The translations under genes and the position numbers were made by a program. A stretch of DNA of 64,000 nt, taken from the NCBI RefSeq assembly GCF_902859595.1, contig NZ_CADIJQ010000001.1, positions 1,364,001-1,428,000 of the forward strand. Direction: 5' to 3'. Under the pieces are notes generated by a model. The model was given only the letters and a program-made list of their open reading frames with translations, searched no databases and was not told the DNA's origin. The stretch's first letter is position 1, and each line of letters starts with the position of its first letter. The stretch is from Achromobacter kerstersii (GTDB lineage: Bacteria > Pseudomonadota > Gammaproteobacteria > Burkholderiales > Burkholderiaceae_B). Shown here piece after piece: positions 16,190 through 24,534 of the stretch.

Positions 16190-17460
16190 CGCAAGCGGCC
16201 ACGCATCGCGCCATTGAAGCCGTCTGGCGGATCGAGGCCGCCAGCGTCATCGCCGGCGTCGCGCGGCTGGTGCGCGACGTCGGGCTGGCCGAAGAACTGG
16301 CGCAGGATGCGCTGGTGGCCGCCCTGGAACGCTGGCCCGATACCGGCGTGCCGGACAACCCCGGAGCGTGGCTGATGACCACCGCAAAGAACCGCGCGCG
16401 CGACCGCTTGCGTCTGGACGCGCTGCACACCCGCAAGCACGAGCAGATCGGCCACGAGCTGGAAGCCTTGCATGCGGATGTGGAGCCCGACTTTGTCGAC
16501 GCCCTGGACGCCGCGCGCCAGGACGACATTGGCGACGACCTTTTGCGCCTGGTCTTCACCGCCTGCCACCCCGTGCTGTCCACCGACGCCCGGGTGGCGT
16601 TGACGCTGCGCCTGCTGGGCGGGCTGTCTACCGCCGAGATCGCGCGCGCGTTTCTGGCGTCCGAATCCACCATCGCCCAGCGCATCGTGCGGGCCAAACG
16701 CAGCCTGACGGCGGCCAACGTGCCGTTTGAAGTACCGCATGCACAAGACCGCGCGCCCCGGCTGGCGTCGGTGCTGGAAGTCATCTATTTGATCTTCAAC
16801 GAAGGCTATTCAGCGACCTCGGGCGACGACTGGATGCGCCCGGCGCTGTGCGATGAAGCGCTGCGGCTGGGCCGCATCCTGGCCGAGCTGACGCCCGACG
16901 AAGCGGAAGTGCACGGCCTGGTCGCGCTAATGGAATTGCAGGCGTCACGCCTGCACGCCCGGACCGATGCGCAAGGCCGCCCCGTCCTTTTGATGGAACA
17001 GGACCGCAGCCGCTGGGACCCGCTGCTGATCCGGCGTGGGCTGGCCGCGCTGGCGCGCTCGGACGCGCAGGGCGGCGCACGCGGCCCGTATGCGCTGCAA
17101 GCGGAATTGGCCGCTTGCCATGCGCGCGCCCGCAAGCCAGAAGACACCGACTGGCCGCGCATCGTCGCGCTGTACGACGCGTTGGCGCAGGTGATGCCGT
17201 CGCCGGTGGTGGCGCTGAACCGCGCCGTCGCCGTGGGCATGGCCTTTGGCCCGCAAGCGGGTCTGGATCTGGCCGATGAGCTGTCCTCCAACCCCGCCCT
17301 GGCCAACTACCACTGGCTGCCCAGCGTGCGCGGCGACCTGCTCGCCAAGCTGGGCCGCCACGCCGAAGCACGCGCAGAATTTGAACGCGCGGCCGGCATG
17401 ACACGCAACGCTCGCGAACAAGCGCTGTTGCTGGCGCGCGCCAAGGAAATGCCGGCGTAG
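16186..17460 (+). CDS. ECF42-type RNA polymerase sigma factor with C-terminal TPR-like extension
   Basis: Sigma factor of 424 aa, about twice the length of ordinary ECF sigmas. Sigma-2 lies at about residues 10-80 (RDVGLAEELAQDALVAALERW then NPGAWLMTTAKNRARDRLR). Sigma-4 is at about 105-165 (LTLRLLGGLSTAEIARAFL). The remaining 250 residues (from VIYLIFNEGYSATSGDD onward) are the helical extension typical of ECF42, ending in TPR-like helices (RGDLLAKLGRHAEARAEFE). No anti-sigma gene is present; the extension is thought to do the regulation in this group. It overlaps the VOC gene by 4 nt. Confidence 0.9.
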   Translation: MTQAATHRAIEAVWRIEAASVIAGVARLVRDVGLAEELAQDALVAALERWPDTGVPDNPGAWLMTTAKNRARDRLRLDALHTRKHEQIGHELEALHADVEPDFVDALDAARQDDIGDDLLRLVFTACHPVLSTDARVALTLRLLGGLSTAEIARAFLASESTIAQRIVRAKRSLTAANVPFEVPHAQDRAPRLASVLEVIYLIFNEGYSATSGDDWMRPALCDEALRLGRILAELTPDEAEVHGLVALMELQASRLHARTDAQGRPVLLMEQDRSRWDPLLIRRGLAALARSDAQGGARGPYALQAELAACHARARKPEDTDWPRIVALYDALAQVMPSPVVALNRAVAVGMAFGPQAGLDLADELSSNPALANYHWLPSVRGDLLAKLGRHAEARAEFERAAGMTRNAREQALLLARAKEMPA

Positions 17461-17556
17461 ACCGCGCGACTGTCAAATATTGTCAATGGACGCAACGCGC
17501 GGACAGGCCGGGAGTAGCCTGATCCGAATCGTGAAAAGCGGGTTGCGGAGCGTCGC

Positions 17557-19143
17557 ATGAACAAGACAGGCATGGTGTTGCTGGCATCAACGGTTGGCGT
17601 CCTGGCCTTGATCGTGCCTTTTTCGCTGTCGCTCTATCTGGCGCAGACCCAGGGCCGTGACGACGCGCTGACCGCATTGCACGATCTGGCGGAAGACGTG
17701 CTGCACCGGGCCGACAATGCGCGCCTGCAAATCAGCGACGCCATCGACGCCCTGAACAACAACCCCGCCGAACCGCCCTGCTCGCCCGAACAACTGACGC
17801 GCATGGGCATGTTGTCGGCCGCGTTCAGCCACGTGGCGGGCATGGCGCGGCTGGAGCAAGACGCGCTGGTCTGTACCACGCTGGGCGGGCAAGGCGTCCC
17901 GCTGAATCTGGGCGCACCGCATGGCAACCGCCAATACGGCTTGCAGTTTTGGAGCGCGATCGAATTGCCCAACCTGCCCGGGCAGACTTTCAGCGTGCTG
18001 GGCCGCGACGGCTACGCCGCACTGGTGTATCCCGATTTGGCGATCGACCTGCTGAACCGCGAATCGCCCGTATCGCTGGCCTTCTTTTCCACCGGACAGC
18101 GCTTGATTCTGGGCCGCCGCGGCACGATCCAGGACGAATGGATCGACCGCTATCAAGGCCAGCCCATCCAGTTCGAAGACGCTGGCTACTTTGTGGTGAT
18201 TCAACCGTCCGACACGGGCGACAGCGCGGCGTTGGCCGCCATGCCCTCCACGCTGGTGCAGGCGCAGGTGCAACGGTTCGCCTACATACTCGGGCCCGTC
18301 GGCCTGATCCTGGGGATCTTGCTGACGGGCGTCGTGGTGTTCGTCGCGCGCCGCCGCCTGTCGCTGAGCGGCGAGCTGGAAGCCGCCATCGACCGCGACG
18401 AATTCTTCGTGGAATACCAACCCATCATCGACCTGCAAGACGGCCGATGCGTGGGCGCCGAAGCGCTGGCCCGGTGGCGCAATGAAGACGGCGCGCTGGT
18501 CAGCCCCAACGTGTTCATTCCGCTGGCCGAAGCCAACGGAATGATCCAGCGCATCACCACCCGCGCCATGGAAATCGTGGTGCGCGACGCCGCCGAATTG
18601 CTGCGCGCCGACCCGCAGCTGCATATCGCCATCAACCTGTCGCCCGACGATCTGCATTCGGAAGGCATGGACACGCGCATGAAGGAACTGGCGGCCAGCG
18701 CCGGCATGGGTCCCGCCAGCCTGATGTTCGAAATCACCGAGCGCGGATTGATGTCGCCCGACAAGGCGCGTGGCGTGTTGCTCGCCGTGCGGGCGGGCGG
18801 CTTTCGCGTGGCGATCGACGACTTTGGCACGGGCCATTCCAGCCTGTCTTACCTGGCCACCTACGAGCTGGACTTCCTGAAAATCGACAAGATGTTCGTC
18901 GACACCCTCGGCACCGACGCGCCGACCAGCCTGGTGACGTTTCACATCATTGAACTGGCGCGCTCGCTGGGCTTGCAGTTGATTGCCGAAGGCGTGGAAA
19001 CCGAAGCGCAGCGCGACATCCTGCGCGAGCGTGGCGTGCAATATGCGCAGGGCTGGTTGTTTGGCCGCCCCATGAGCATCCAGAAACTGGGGACATTCAT
19101 TGCACGGGCGAGCCAGGGGCTGCGGCCAACTGCCGTGATTTAA
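17557..19143 (+). CDS. CSS-motif EAL-domain cyclic-di-GMP phosphodiesterase
   Basis: Inner-membrane phosphodiesterase of 528 aa that should hydrolyse cyclic-di-GMP. A first helix (about 5-28) and a second (about 240-265, ILGPVGLILGILLTGVVVFV) bound a periplasmic CSS-type sensor domain with two cysteines (Cys75 in PPCSPEQL and Cys106 in LVCTTLG) that could form a redox-sensing disulfide. The cytoplasmic EAL domain has the active motifs GAEALARW, ITERGLM, DDFGTGHSSL and IAEGVETEAQ, so catalysis is expected. There is no GGDEF domain. The AraC gene starts 9 bp downstream. Confidence 0.92.
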   Translation: MNKTGMVLLASTVGVLALIVPFSLSLYLAQTQGRDDALTALHDLAEDVLHRADNARLQISDAIDALNNNPAEPPCSPEQLTRMGMLSAAFSHVAGMARLEQDALVCTTLGGQGVPLNLGAPHGNRQYGLQFWSAIELPNLPGQTFSVLGRDGYAALVYPDLAIDLLNRESPVSLAFFSTGQRLILGRRGTIQDEWIDRYQGQPIQFEDAGYFVVIQPSDTGDSAALAAMPSTLVQAQVQRFAYILGPVGLILGILLTGVVVFVARRRLSLSGELEAAIDRDEFFVEYQPIIDLQDGRCVGAEALARWRNEDGALVSPNVFIPLAEANGMIQRITTRAMEIVVRDAAELLRADPQLHIAINLSPDDLHSEGMDTRMKELAASAGMGPASLMFEITERGLMSPDKARGVLLAVRAGGFRVAIDDFGTGHSSLSYLATYELDFLKIDKMFVDTLGTDAPTSLVTFHIIELARSLGLQLIAEGVETEAQRDILRERGVQYAQGWLFGRPMSIQKLGTFIARASQGLRPTAVI

Positions 19144-19151
19144 TCCCAGGC

Positions 19152-20021
19152 ATGTGTTCCGTGCATGCCGCCCCGTCGGACCCCGGCGCGCCCGCTTTGA
19201 CGGGCGTGCCGGCGGCGTTCGACCACCCCAACGACCGCGCCGAGTTCCGCCGCACAGCGCATCAGCCCGGCGTGGAGCTATACCGCGCCCACATCATCCG
19301 GCACGCGTTCGAGCCCCACACGCATGAAGCCTATGGCTTGGGCGCGATCGAATCCGGCGTCGAACGGTTCCGCTACCGCGGCGCGGACCATCTGGCCCCG
19401 TCCGGCTCGGTCGTGCTGATGAACCCCGACGAGCTGCATACCGGCCGCGCCGAAACGGAAGGCGGCTGGCGCTATCGCATGGTTTACATCGACCCCGGCG
19501 TCGTGGCGCGCGTGACGGGCGAAGACGGCTGGTGGTTCGATACCGCCGTGGGCCATGACGCCGCCAGCGCGCAACGTGTCACCGCCTTGCTCGACACCTT
19601 ATGGCACGCGCATGAACCGCTGGCCTTCGACAGCGCGCTCTACGCACTGCTGAACGAGTTCCGCCGCCACGCGCAGGTGCCGCGCCATGCGCCAGCCGAA
19701 GGCGCGCCGCGCTTTGCGCCCGTCATCGATTACCTGCGCGCCAACCTGTCGCGCCGCCTTACGCTGGACGAGCTGGCGGCGGTGGCGGGCTTGAGTCCGT
19801 TTCATTTCCTGCGGCGCTTTCAGGCGCACTATCACGCCGCGCCGCAGCAGATGCTGATGGCGCTGCGCCTGTTCGAGGCCAAGCGCCTGCTGGCCGCCGG
19901 CATCGAACCGGCGCAAGTGGCGCTGGCGGCAGGCTTGACCGACCAGGCGCATCTGACGCGCGCCTTTTCGCGCCGCTACGGCGTCACGCCCGCCCGTTAC
20001 CAGAAGCAAGTTCGGGCCTGA
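19152..20021 (+). CDS. AraC family transcriptional regulator
   Basis: Regulator of 289 aa. An N-terminal cupin-type sensing domain (about 35-150, with FEPHTHEAYGLGAIESG and MNPDELHTG) is followed by two C-terminal helix-turn-helix motifs (about 195-285: LTLDELAAVAGLSPFHFLRR and AALAAGLTDQAHLTRAF-type). This layout is typical of AraC activators next to EamA or LysE amino-acid exporters, and an EamA transporter lies 124 bp downstream. The 3' end runs into a 17-bp tandem repeat that reiterates its stop codon. Confidence 0.9.
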   Translation: MCSVHAAPSDPGAPALTGVPAAFDHPNDRAEFRRTAHQPGVELYRAHIIRHAFEPHTHEAYGLGAIESGVERFRYRGADHLAPSGSVVLMNPDELHTGRAETEGGWRYRMVYIDPGVVARVTGEDGWWFDTAVGHDAASAQRVTALLDTLWHAHEPLAFDSALYALLNEFRRHAQVPRHAPAEGAPRFAPVIDYLRANLSRRLTLDELAAVAGLSPFHFLRRFQAHYHAAPQQMLMALRLFEAKRLLAAGIEPAQVALAAGLTDQAHLTRAFSRRYGVTPARYQKQVRA

Positions 20022-20057
20022 AGCAGTTTCACGCCTGAAACAGGTTCGCGCCCGAAG
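20007..20057 (+). repeat. 17-bp tandem repeat (3 copies) spanning the AraC stop codon
   Basis: Three 17-bp units (20007-20023, 20024-20040, 20041-20057) share the core GCCTGAA or GCCCGAA. The first unit contains the AraC stop TGA (20019-20021) and the second repeats it in another frame. Confidence 0.75.
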
Positions 20058-20144
20058 CGCGCCAGCGTCGCCACCGCAATCTGGTACAAGACCCGCCCTG
20101 CCCGCGCTGGCTAGACTGCCCGCATTGATTTGCAGGAGCAAGGT

Positions 20145-21137
20145 ATGTGGGCAGGAACCCTTTATGCGCTGGCCGCGGGCTTGATGTGGGGGCTGGTGTT
20201 CGTGGGGCCGTTGCTGCTGCCGGAATACCCGGCGGCGCTGCAATCCGTGGCGCGCTACCTCGCGTTCGGGCTGATCGCGCTGCCGCTTGCATGGCTGGAT
20301 CGCAACCGCTTGCGGCAATTGCGCCGCGCCGACTGGATCGAAGCGCTGAAGCTGGCCGCCATCGGCAACCTGCTGTATTACCTGTGTCTGGCCAGCGCCA
20401 TCCAGCGCGCAGGCGGCCCCGTCCCCACCATGATCATCGGCACCTTGCCGGTGGTGATCGCCATTTGCGCCAACCTGCGCAATGCGCGCCGCGACGGCAA
20501 ACTGCCCTGGATGCGTCTGGCGCCATCGCTTGCGTTGATTGCGTTGGGCATCGGCTGCGTCAACCAGGTAGAGCTGCAAGCGCTGCGTCAGGACGCCGAT
20601 GCCGACATGTCGCGCTACGCGGTCGGCGCCTTGCTGGCGCTGGCCGCCGTCGCCTGCTGGACCTGGTATCCGCTGCGCAATGCCGACTGGTTGCGCGCGC
20701 ACCCCGACCGCAGCCCCAGCACCTGGGCCACCGCGCAGGGCGTGGCCACGCTGCCGCTGGCCTTGGCGGGCTACGCCATCCTCTGGGGCGGAATGGCCGC
20801 CACCGGCAGCGCGTTCGACATGCCGTTAGGCCCGCGCCCCGACGTGTTCCTGGGCCTGATGATCATCATCGGCTTGTTCGCCTCGTGGCTGGGCACCTTG
20901 TGCTGGAATGAAGCCAGCCAGCGCCTGCCCACCGCCTTGGCCGGCCAGCTCATCGTGTTTGAAACCCTGGCCGCGCTGGCCTATGCCTTCATCTTGCGCG
21001 GCACGGCGCCTGAACCGCTGACGCTGGTTGGCATCGCCTGCCTGGTCGTGGGCGTGCTGCGCGCCGTGCGCGTCAAGCCGATACCCGTACCGGTACCCGC
21101 TACAGCAAGTCCGGCAAGCGGCTCAAGTCGTCGATGA
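20145..21137 (+). CDS. EamA/DMT superfamily transporter
   Basis: Inner-membrane transporter of 330 aa with ten predicted helices in two EamA halves. The first half begins MWAGTLYALAAGLMWGLVFV and the second ends with LTLVGIACLVVGVLRAVRV. ATG 20145 is chosen because GGAGCAAGG lies upstream. Drug/metabolite-type exporters commonly extrude amino acids, and the preceding AraC gene is the likely regulator. The last 38 bp overlap the 3' end of the convergent HAD gene. Confidence 0.88.
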   Translation: MWAGTLYALAAGLMWGLVFVGPLLLPEYPAALQSVARYLAFGLIALPLAWLDRNRLRQLRRADWIEALKLAAIGNLLYYLCLASAIQRAGGPVPTMIIGTLPVVIAICANLRNARRDGKLPWMRLAPSLALIALGIGCVNQVELQALRQDADADMSRYAVGALLALAAVACWTWYPLRNADWLRAHPDRSPSTWATAQGVATLPLALAGYAILWGGMAATGSAFDMPLGPRPDVFLGLMIIIGLFASWLGTLCWNEASQRLPTALAGQLIVFETLAALAYAFILRGTAPEPLTLVGIACLVVGVLRAVRVKPIPVPVPATASPASGSSRR

Positions 21138-21768
21138 CGTCGAACGCGCCTTCGTCCAGCAAGCGCTGGCGCTGGTTCGGCCCATTGTGTGACGCGCCCA
21201 CATAGCCCACCGCCCGCATGCGCGCGGCGCGGGCAGCGCGCACGCCCGGCACGCTGTCTTCCACCACCACGCAATCCAGAATCGCCGCGCGCATCTGGCG
21301 CGCGGCAAACAGGAAGACGTCGGGTGCGGGCTTGCCCTTGGCCACTTGCGCCGTGCTGAACACGTTGGGCGCGAAGTCGTCCCACAGGCCCACCAGCTTC
21401 AGCGCGGCTTCCAGTTTGGGCGGCGTGCTGCTGCTGGCCACGCAGATATCCATCCCACGCGCGCGCAGCGCCGCCACGGTTTCGTGCACATGCGGCAAGG
21501 CCCGCAGTTCTTCGCGGAACGTGTGCGCCAGGCGGTCGGCATACTGCCGCGCGAAGCTGTCGGGCAAGGTGCAGGAGTTTTCGGATTGCAGGGTTTGCCA
21601 CATGTCGGCATCGGGTATGCCGGCGAAACGGTGAGCGGCTTCTTCGGGCGTGATCGTGATGCCATGTTCGGCCAACGCGCGCGATTGCGCACGCGCGGCG
21701 ATGATTTCGCTATCGATCAGAACGCCATCGCAATCGAAGATGACAAGGCGGGTGGTAGACGGTTGCAT
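21100..21768 (-). CDS. HAD superfamily hydrolase (phosphatase/beta-phosphoglucomutase-like)
   Basis: Phosphatase-like protein of 222 aa, HAD subfamily IA. Motif I is VIFDCDGVLIDSE with the nucleophile Asp, motif II is CVASSSTPPK, and motifs III/IV are GKPAPDVFL and VVVEDSVPGV. The cap is alpha-helical, as in phosphoglycolate phosphatases and sugar-phosphate phosphatases. ATG 21768 is preferred over 21795 because TTGGAGCC precedes it at good spacing. It converges on and overlaps the EamA gene by 38 bp. The substrate is not assignable. Confidence 0.9.
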   Translation of the reverse strand: MQPSTTRLVIFDCDGVLIDSEIIAARAQSRALAEHGITITPEEAAHRFAGIPDADMWQTLQSENSCTLPDSFARQYADRLAHTFREELRALPHVHETVAALRARGMDICVASSSTPPKLEAALKLVGLWDDFAPNVFSTAQVAKGKPAPDVFLFAARQMRAAILDCVVVEDSVPGVRAARAARMRAVGYVGASHNGPNQRQRLLDEGAFDVIDDLSRLPDLL

Positions 21769-21860
21769 ATCGGCTCCAACAAGGTCGGCCTTCATGATAG
21801 GCCTCGATCATGACGTTGCGCACGCGGGCGTCGATGGCGCATTGAGGCTGCGCAATGCCG

Positions 21861-23039
21861 CTAGAGTCTGGCCGCCCGTACCCGCCGCAAGCCGCCTGCA
21901 ATAAGCACCCCCGCCACGCCCGCCGCCACCACCACGTAGGATGCCGCGCCCCAGCCGTAACGGTCGATCACCCCCCCGACGGTGACCGGGCCAATGACCT
22001 GGCCCAAGTTGCTGCCCTGCATGACCAGGCCCACCGACGCCGCCGTCAGCCCCGCACGCGGCGCCACCAGCGGCGCGGTGCCTAGCAAGGTGGCGGGAAT
22101 CAGTCCGCCTACGGCCGAGAACAGCACGCAGAGCAGAAAGGTTGGCATGGCGGGAAGCACCGAGCGGAAGATCAGCAACGCCACCACGGCCATCGCCGCA
22201 CTGGCGCAAGCAATCAAGGTCGACCGCCGCCAGCCGCGCGCAAGCAGCACGCCCGCGCCCAGGTTGCCGATCAGATTCGCCGCGCTGGCAATGGCGCTGT
22301 ACAGCCCCGCCTGGGCCAGCGTCAAGCCCAATTGCTCCATCAGCAACACGGGCAGGAACGTGAACAGCGCGAAGAACATCAAGCTGTAGAGCGTGAACGA
22401 CAAGGCCAGCAGCACCGGGCCTGCGGCGCTGAGCGTGTCGGTGGTGTCTTGCCGCATGCCGCGCCACGACAGCGGTGGCCCGGGCGGCGACGCGGGCGCC
22501 AGCGCGACCACGCTCACGAACGCCACCGCCACCGCAACACCCGCGCACCACCAGTACGCCTGCCACTGGTCAAAGGCTTGCGAGGCCAGCATCGCAATGG
22601 CCATGCCCGCCGGCATGTAGCAGCTCCAGAGCGCAAACGCGAAGTCGCGGCCCGAGGCCGACACCATGCGTTGCAACGCGGCGGGCCCGGCGACGGTGAT
22701 CATCAGGAACCCCAGCCCTTCAATTACGCGCGACGCCAACAGCACGCCGTAGCCGGGCGCCATCGCACCGATGACGGTACCCAGCGCCGTCGCCAACAGG
22801 CCCAACAGCAACATGCGCCGCGCGCCGAACCGCGCGATGACGCCGCCTGCGGCGATGCCGCCCACCACGCCCAGAATTGAAAACACCGCCGTCAGCGTGC
22901 CAATCGACGCCAGGTCCAGGCCCATGTCCGTGCGCAGCAGCGGCGCGGCAATGATCACCTTGCCCACTTGCAACGACGCCACCACGCCCGCCCCCACCAC
23001 CGCCAGCACCGCGGCCCAGCGCGTGTCGCTCGCGATCAT
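21861..23039 (-). CDS. MFS transporter
   Basis: Major facilitator of 392 aa, 12 predicted helices. Helix 1 begins RWAAVLAVVGAGVVASLQVG, and the loop between helices 2 and 3 carries the MFS signature GGVIARFGARRMLLLG. The start overlaps the upstream DUF169 gene stop by 4 nt, so the two genes form an operon. The pairing suggests a shared substrate, but neither protein reveals it. The direction (uptake or efflux) is unknown. Confidence 0.9.
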   Translation of the reverse strand: MIASDTRWAAVLAVVGAGVVASLQVGKVIIAAPLLRTDMGLDLASIGTLTAVFSILGVVGGIAAGGVIARFGARRMLLLGLLATALGTVIGAMAPGYGVLLASRVIEGLGFLMITVAGPAALQRMVSASGRDFAFALWSCYMPAGMAIAMLASQAFDQWQAYWWCAGVAVAVAFVSVVALAPASPPGPPLSWRGMRQDTTDTLSAAGPVLLALSFTLYSLMFFALFTFLPVLLMEQLGLTLAQAGLYSAIASAANLIGNLGAGVLLARGWRRSTLIACASAAMAVVALLIFRSVLPAMPTFLLCVLFSAVGGLIPATLLGTAPLVAPRAGLTAASVGLVMQGSNLGQVIGPVTVGGVIDRYGWGAASYVVVAAGVAGVLIAGGLRRVRAARL

Positions 23040-23827
23040 TGCGCCCTCTTCGCATAGCTCACGCCCATGCCGGCGCGCACATCGTTCTGGATGCCATAGG
23101 GCGCTATCGGGTAGCGCAAGCCGTTGGCCGCCAGCGCCTTCATGCCCTCAATGGCAATCGGCAGATAACGCGGTGGCAAGGCCATCAACATTTCCTCGTC
23201 GGGCACGCCGCCGTATCGGCGCTCGGCAAAACAGGGCAAGGACAGGCTGGGTTCGCCCGTGGCCAGCGCCCGGCCCCAGGAGTCCGCACAGGCGGTCTCG
23301 CCCACCACGCTCCAGTCAAACCGGCGGTAGTTCTTCCACTGCAAGCCATTGATAAGAATGATCATCTGCCCCGGCGTGGCATACACCAGGCAGATATCGG
23401 GCGGATCAAGCCGGCCCGATGCCAAGGGCGACACCACCAGCCCGCGATACTTGCCCGCCGGCACACAGGACAAGGCCGATTGGCGTGCGCGCGCATCGGC
23501 TTCGGTGGCGTGCCAGACGCCCACGTAGTCCTTGCCGCTTTTCCAGGCTTCGTCTTGCGGCCCCAGGCCGATCACCGCGCGGCACTGCGCGCCGACGAGA
23601 TCGTCGCCGGTTATCCCCACCGTCCAGCCCAGGCGCGCCGCCATGCCCACGATCTGGTCCGTGGTGTGCGTGGCTTGCGGCCGGCGCAACCCTTTAATGC
23701 CCGCCATGTCCGCTTCGTCTTCGAACAGCTTCATGCCGATGACGGTGGTCTTCAGGCGCAGCAGCTTGTTCAGGTCATCCACCAGCTGCGGCCAGTTCAT
23801 GGCCGCGTCGTGCGTTGTCTCTTCCAT
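23036..23827 (-). CDS. DUF169 family protein
   Basis: Protein of 263 aa that matches the DUF169 (COG2043-like) pattern. It has a N-terminal helix LVDDLNKLLRLKTTVIGMKLF, a CxxxxG segment AQCRAVIGLGP, the block PPDICLVYATPGQMIILING, and a C-terminal segment with SLPCFAERRYGGVPDEEMLMALP. Conserved cysteines suggest metal or cofactor binding, but the function is not known to me. The start at 23827 follows AAAGGACGGAA. It is first in an operon with the MFS gene. The divergent spacer contains a 13-bp tandem repeat. Confidence 0.82.
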   Translation of the reverse strand: MEETTHDAAMNWPQLVDDLNKLLRLKTTVIGMKLFEDEADMAGIKGLRRPQATHTTDQIVGMAARLGWTVGITGDDLVGAQCRAVIGLGPQDEAWKSGKDYVGVWHATEADARARQSALSCVPAGKYRGLVVSPLASGRLDPPDICLVYATPGQMIILINGLQWKNYRRFDWSVVGETACADSWGRALATGEPSLSLPCFAERRYGGVPDEEMLMALPPRYLPIAIEGMKALAANGLRYPIAPYGIQNDVRAGMGVSYAKRAQ

Positions 23828-23915
23828 TTCCGTCCTTTGGACTGTTGTGTGCCGTAGCGATTGATCTCGCGGTCAAAAACGCGGTTCGCGCATTTACCAG
23901 GATAATCGTCGGCGT

Positions 23916-23993
23916 GCCGTGACGGCGAGCCGTAACGGCGAGCCGTAACAGCGTGCGGTGACGGCAGGCCATTACGGCAAGCCGTAAGCATGT
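23916..23993. repeat. 13-bp tandem repeat (about 6 copies) of overlapping dyads between divergent genes
   Basis: Six units of 13 bp (consensus GCCGTAACGGCGA) run head to tail between the DUF169 gene and the divergent VOC gene. Each junction makes a dyad of the form ACGGC, GA, GCCGT. The unit could be a multimeric operator or form alternative hairpins. It ends 17 bp before the VOC start at 24010. Confidence 0.75.
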
Positions 23994-24009
23994 CGCAATT
24001 CCAGCACGC

Positions 24010-24489
24010 ATGACAACCACCAAAAGAGACATGGACCAACAAGAACGAAACAACGCAACTTCCGCAGGACGGCTGCCCACCGGCGGCTTTGCGGCGATGG
24101 TGCCGGAACTGGATGTGTCCAACCTGGACGCCAGCCTGGCCTTCTGGTGCCAACTGCTGGGCTTTGACGTGGCCTATGCGCGGCCCGAAGCCGGCTTTGC
24201 GTATCTGGAGCGCGGGCCGCTACAGATCATGCTGTGCCAGATCAACCATGAATGGGACACGGGGCCGCTCGAACGCCCCTTCGGACGCGGCATCAATTTT
24301 CAGATGACGGTGCCCAGCATCGAGCCCATCGCCAATGCGCTGGCCGAAGCGAATTGGCCGCTCTTTCGTCCCATTGAGGAAAAGCGCTACCGGGTCGGCG
24401 CCGGCTGGTCGGTATGCAGGGAATTCCTGGTGCAAGACCCCGACGGCTATCTGCTGCGGTTTGCGGCGGGAGAAGCAGAAGGGGGCTGA
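24010..24489 (+). CDS. VOC family protein (bleomycin-resistance/glyoxalase-like)
   Basis: Protein of 159 aa (152 if it starts at the alternative ATG 24031) with a VOC fold. The first module is MVPELDVSNLDASLAFWCQL and the second ends in EFLVQDPDGYLLRFAAG, as in bleomycin-resistance-like proteins. Acidic and His residues at the metal positions (around MLCQINHEWD and LLRF) are not fully canonical, so a binding rather than catalytic role is possible. No strong ribosome-binding site decides the start. Its stop lies in a palindromic repeat shared with the convergent LysR gene. Confidence 0.82.
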   Translation: MTTTKRDMDQQERNNATSAGRLPTGGFAAMVPELDVSNLDASLAFWCQLLGFDVAYARPEAGFAYLERGPLQIMLCQINHEWDTGPLERPFGRGINFQMTVPSIEPIANALAEANWPLFRPIEEKRYRVGAGWSVCREFLVQDPDGYLLRFAAGEAEGG

Positions 24490-24534
24490 GTCAGCCGGCC
24501 AGACTGGGGCGGCTGACTCAGCCGGCGCGACTGG
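24481..24534. repeat. 27-bp direct repeat holding two palindromic stop-codon modules between convergent genes
   Basis: Two 27-bp units (24481-24507 and 24508-24534) each contain a 13-bp palindrome GGCTGASTCAGCC (24484-24496 and 24511-24523). Each palindrome holds TGA on both strands. The left copy provides the VOC stop (24487-24489) and the right copy provides the LysR stop (complement of 24518-24520). Since 27 is a multiple of 3, each gene meets a second in-frame stop one unit later. Confidence 0.8.

Noticed and set aside
24484..24523. Bacterial AP-1-like (TGASTCA) regulatory site
   Set aside because: The 7-bp match to a eukaryotic motif is coincidental; the palindrome is better explained as the shared stop-codon repeat.
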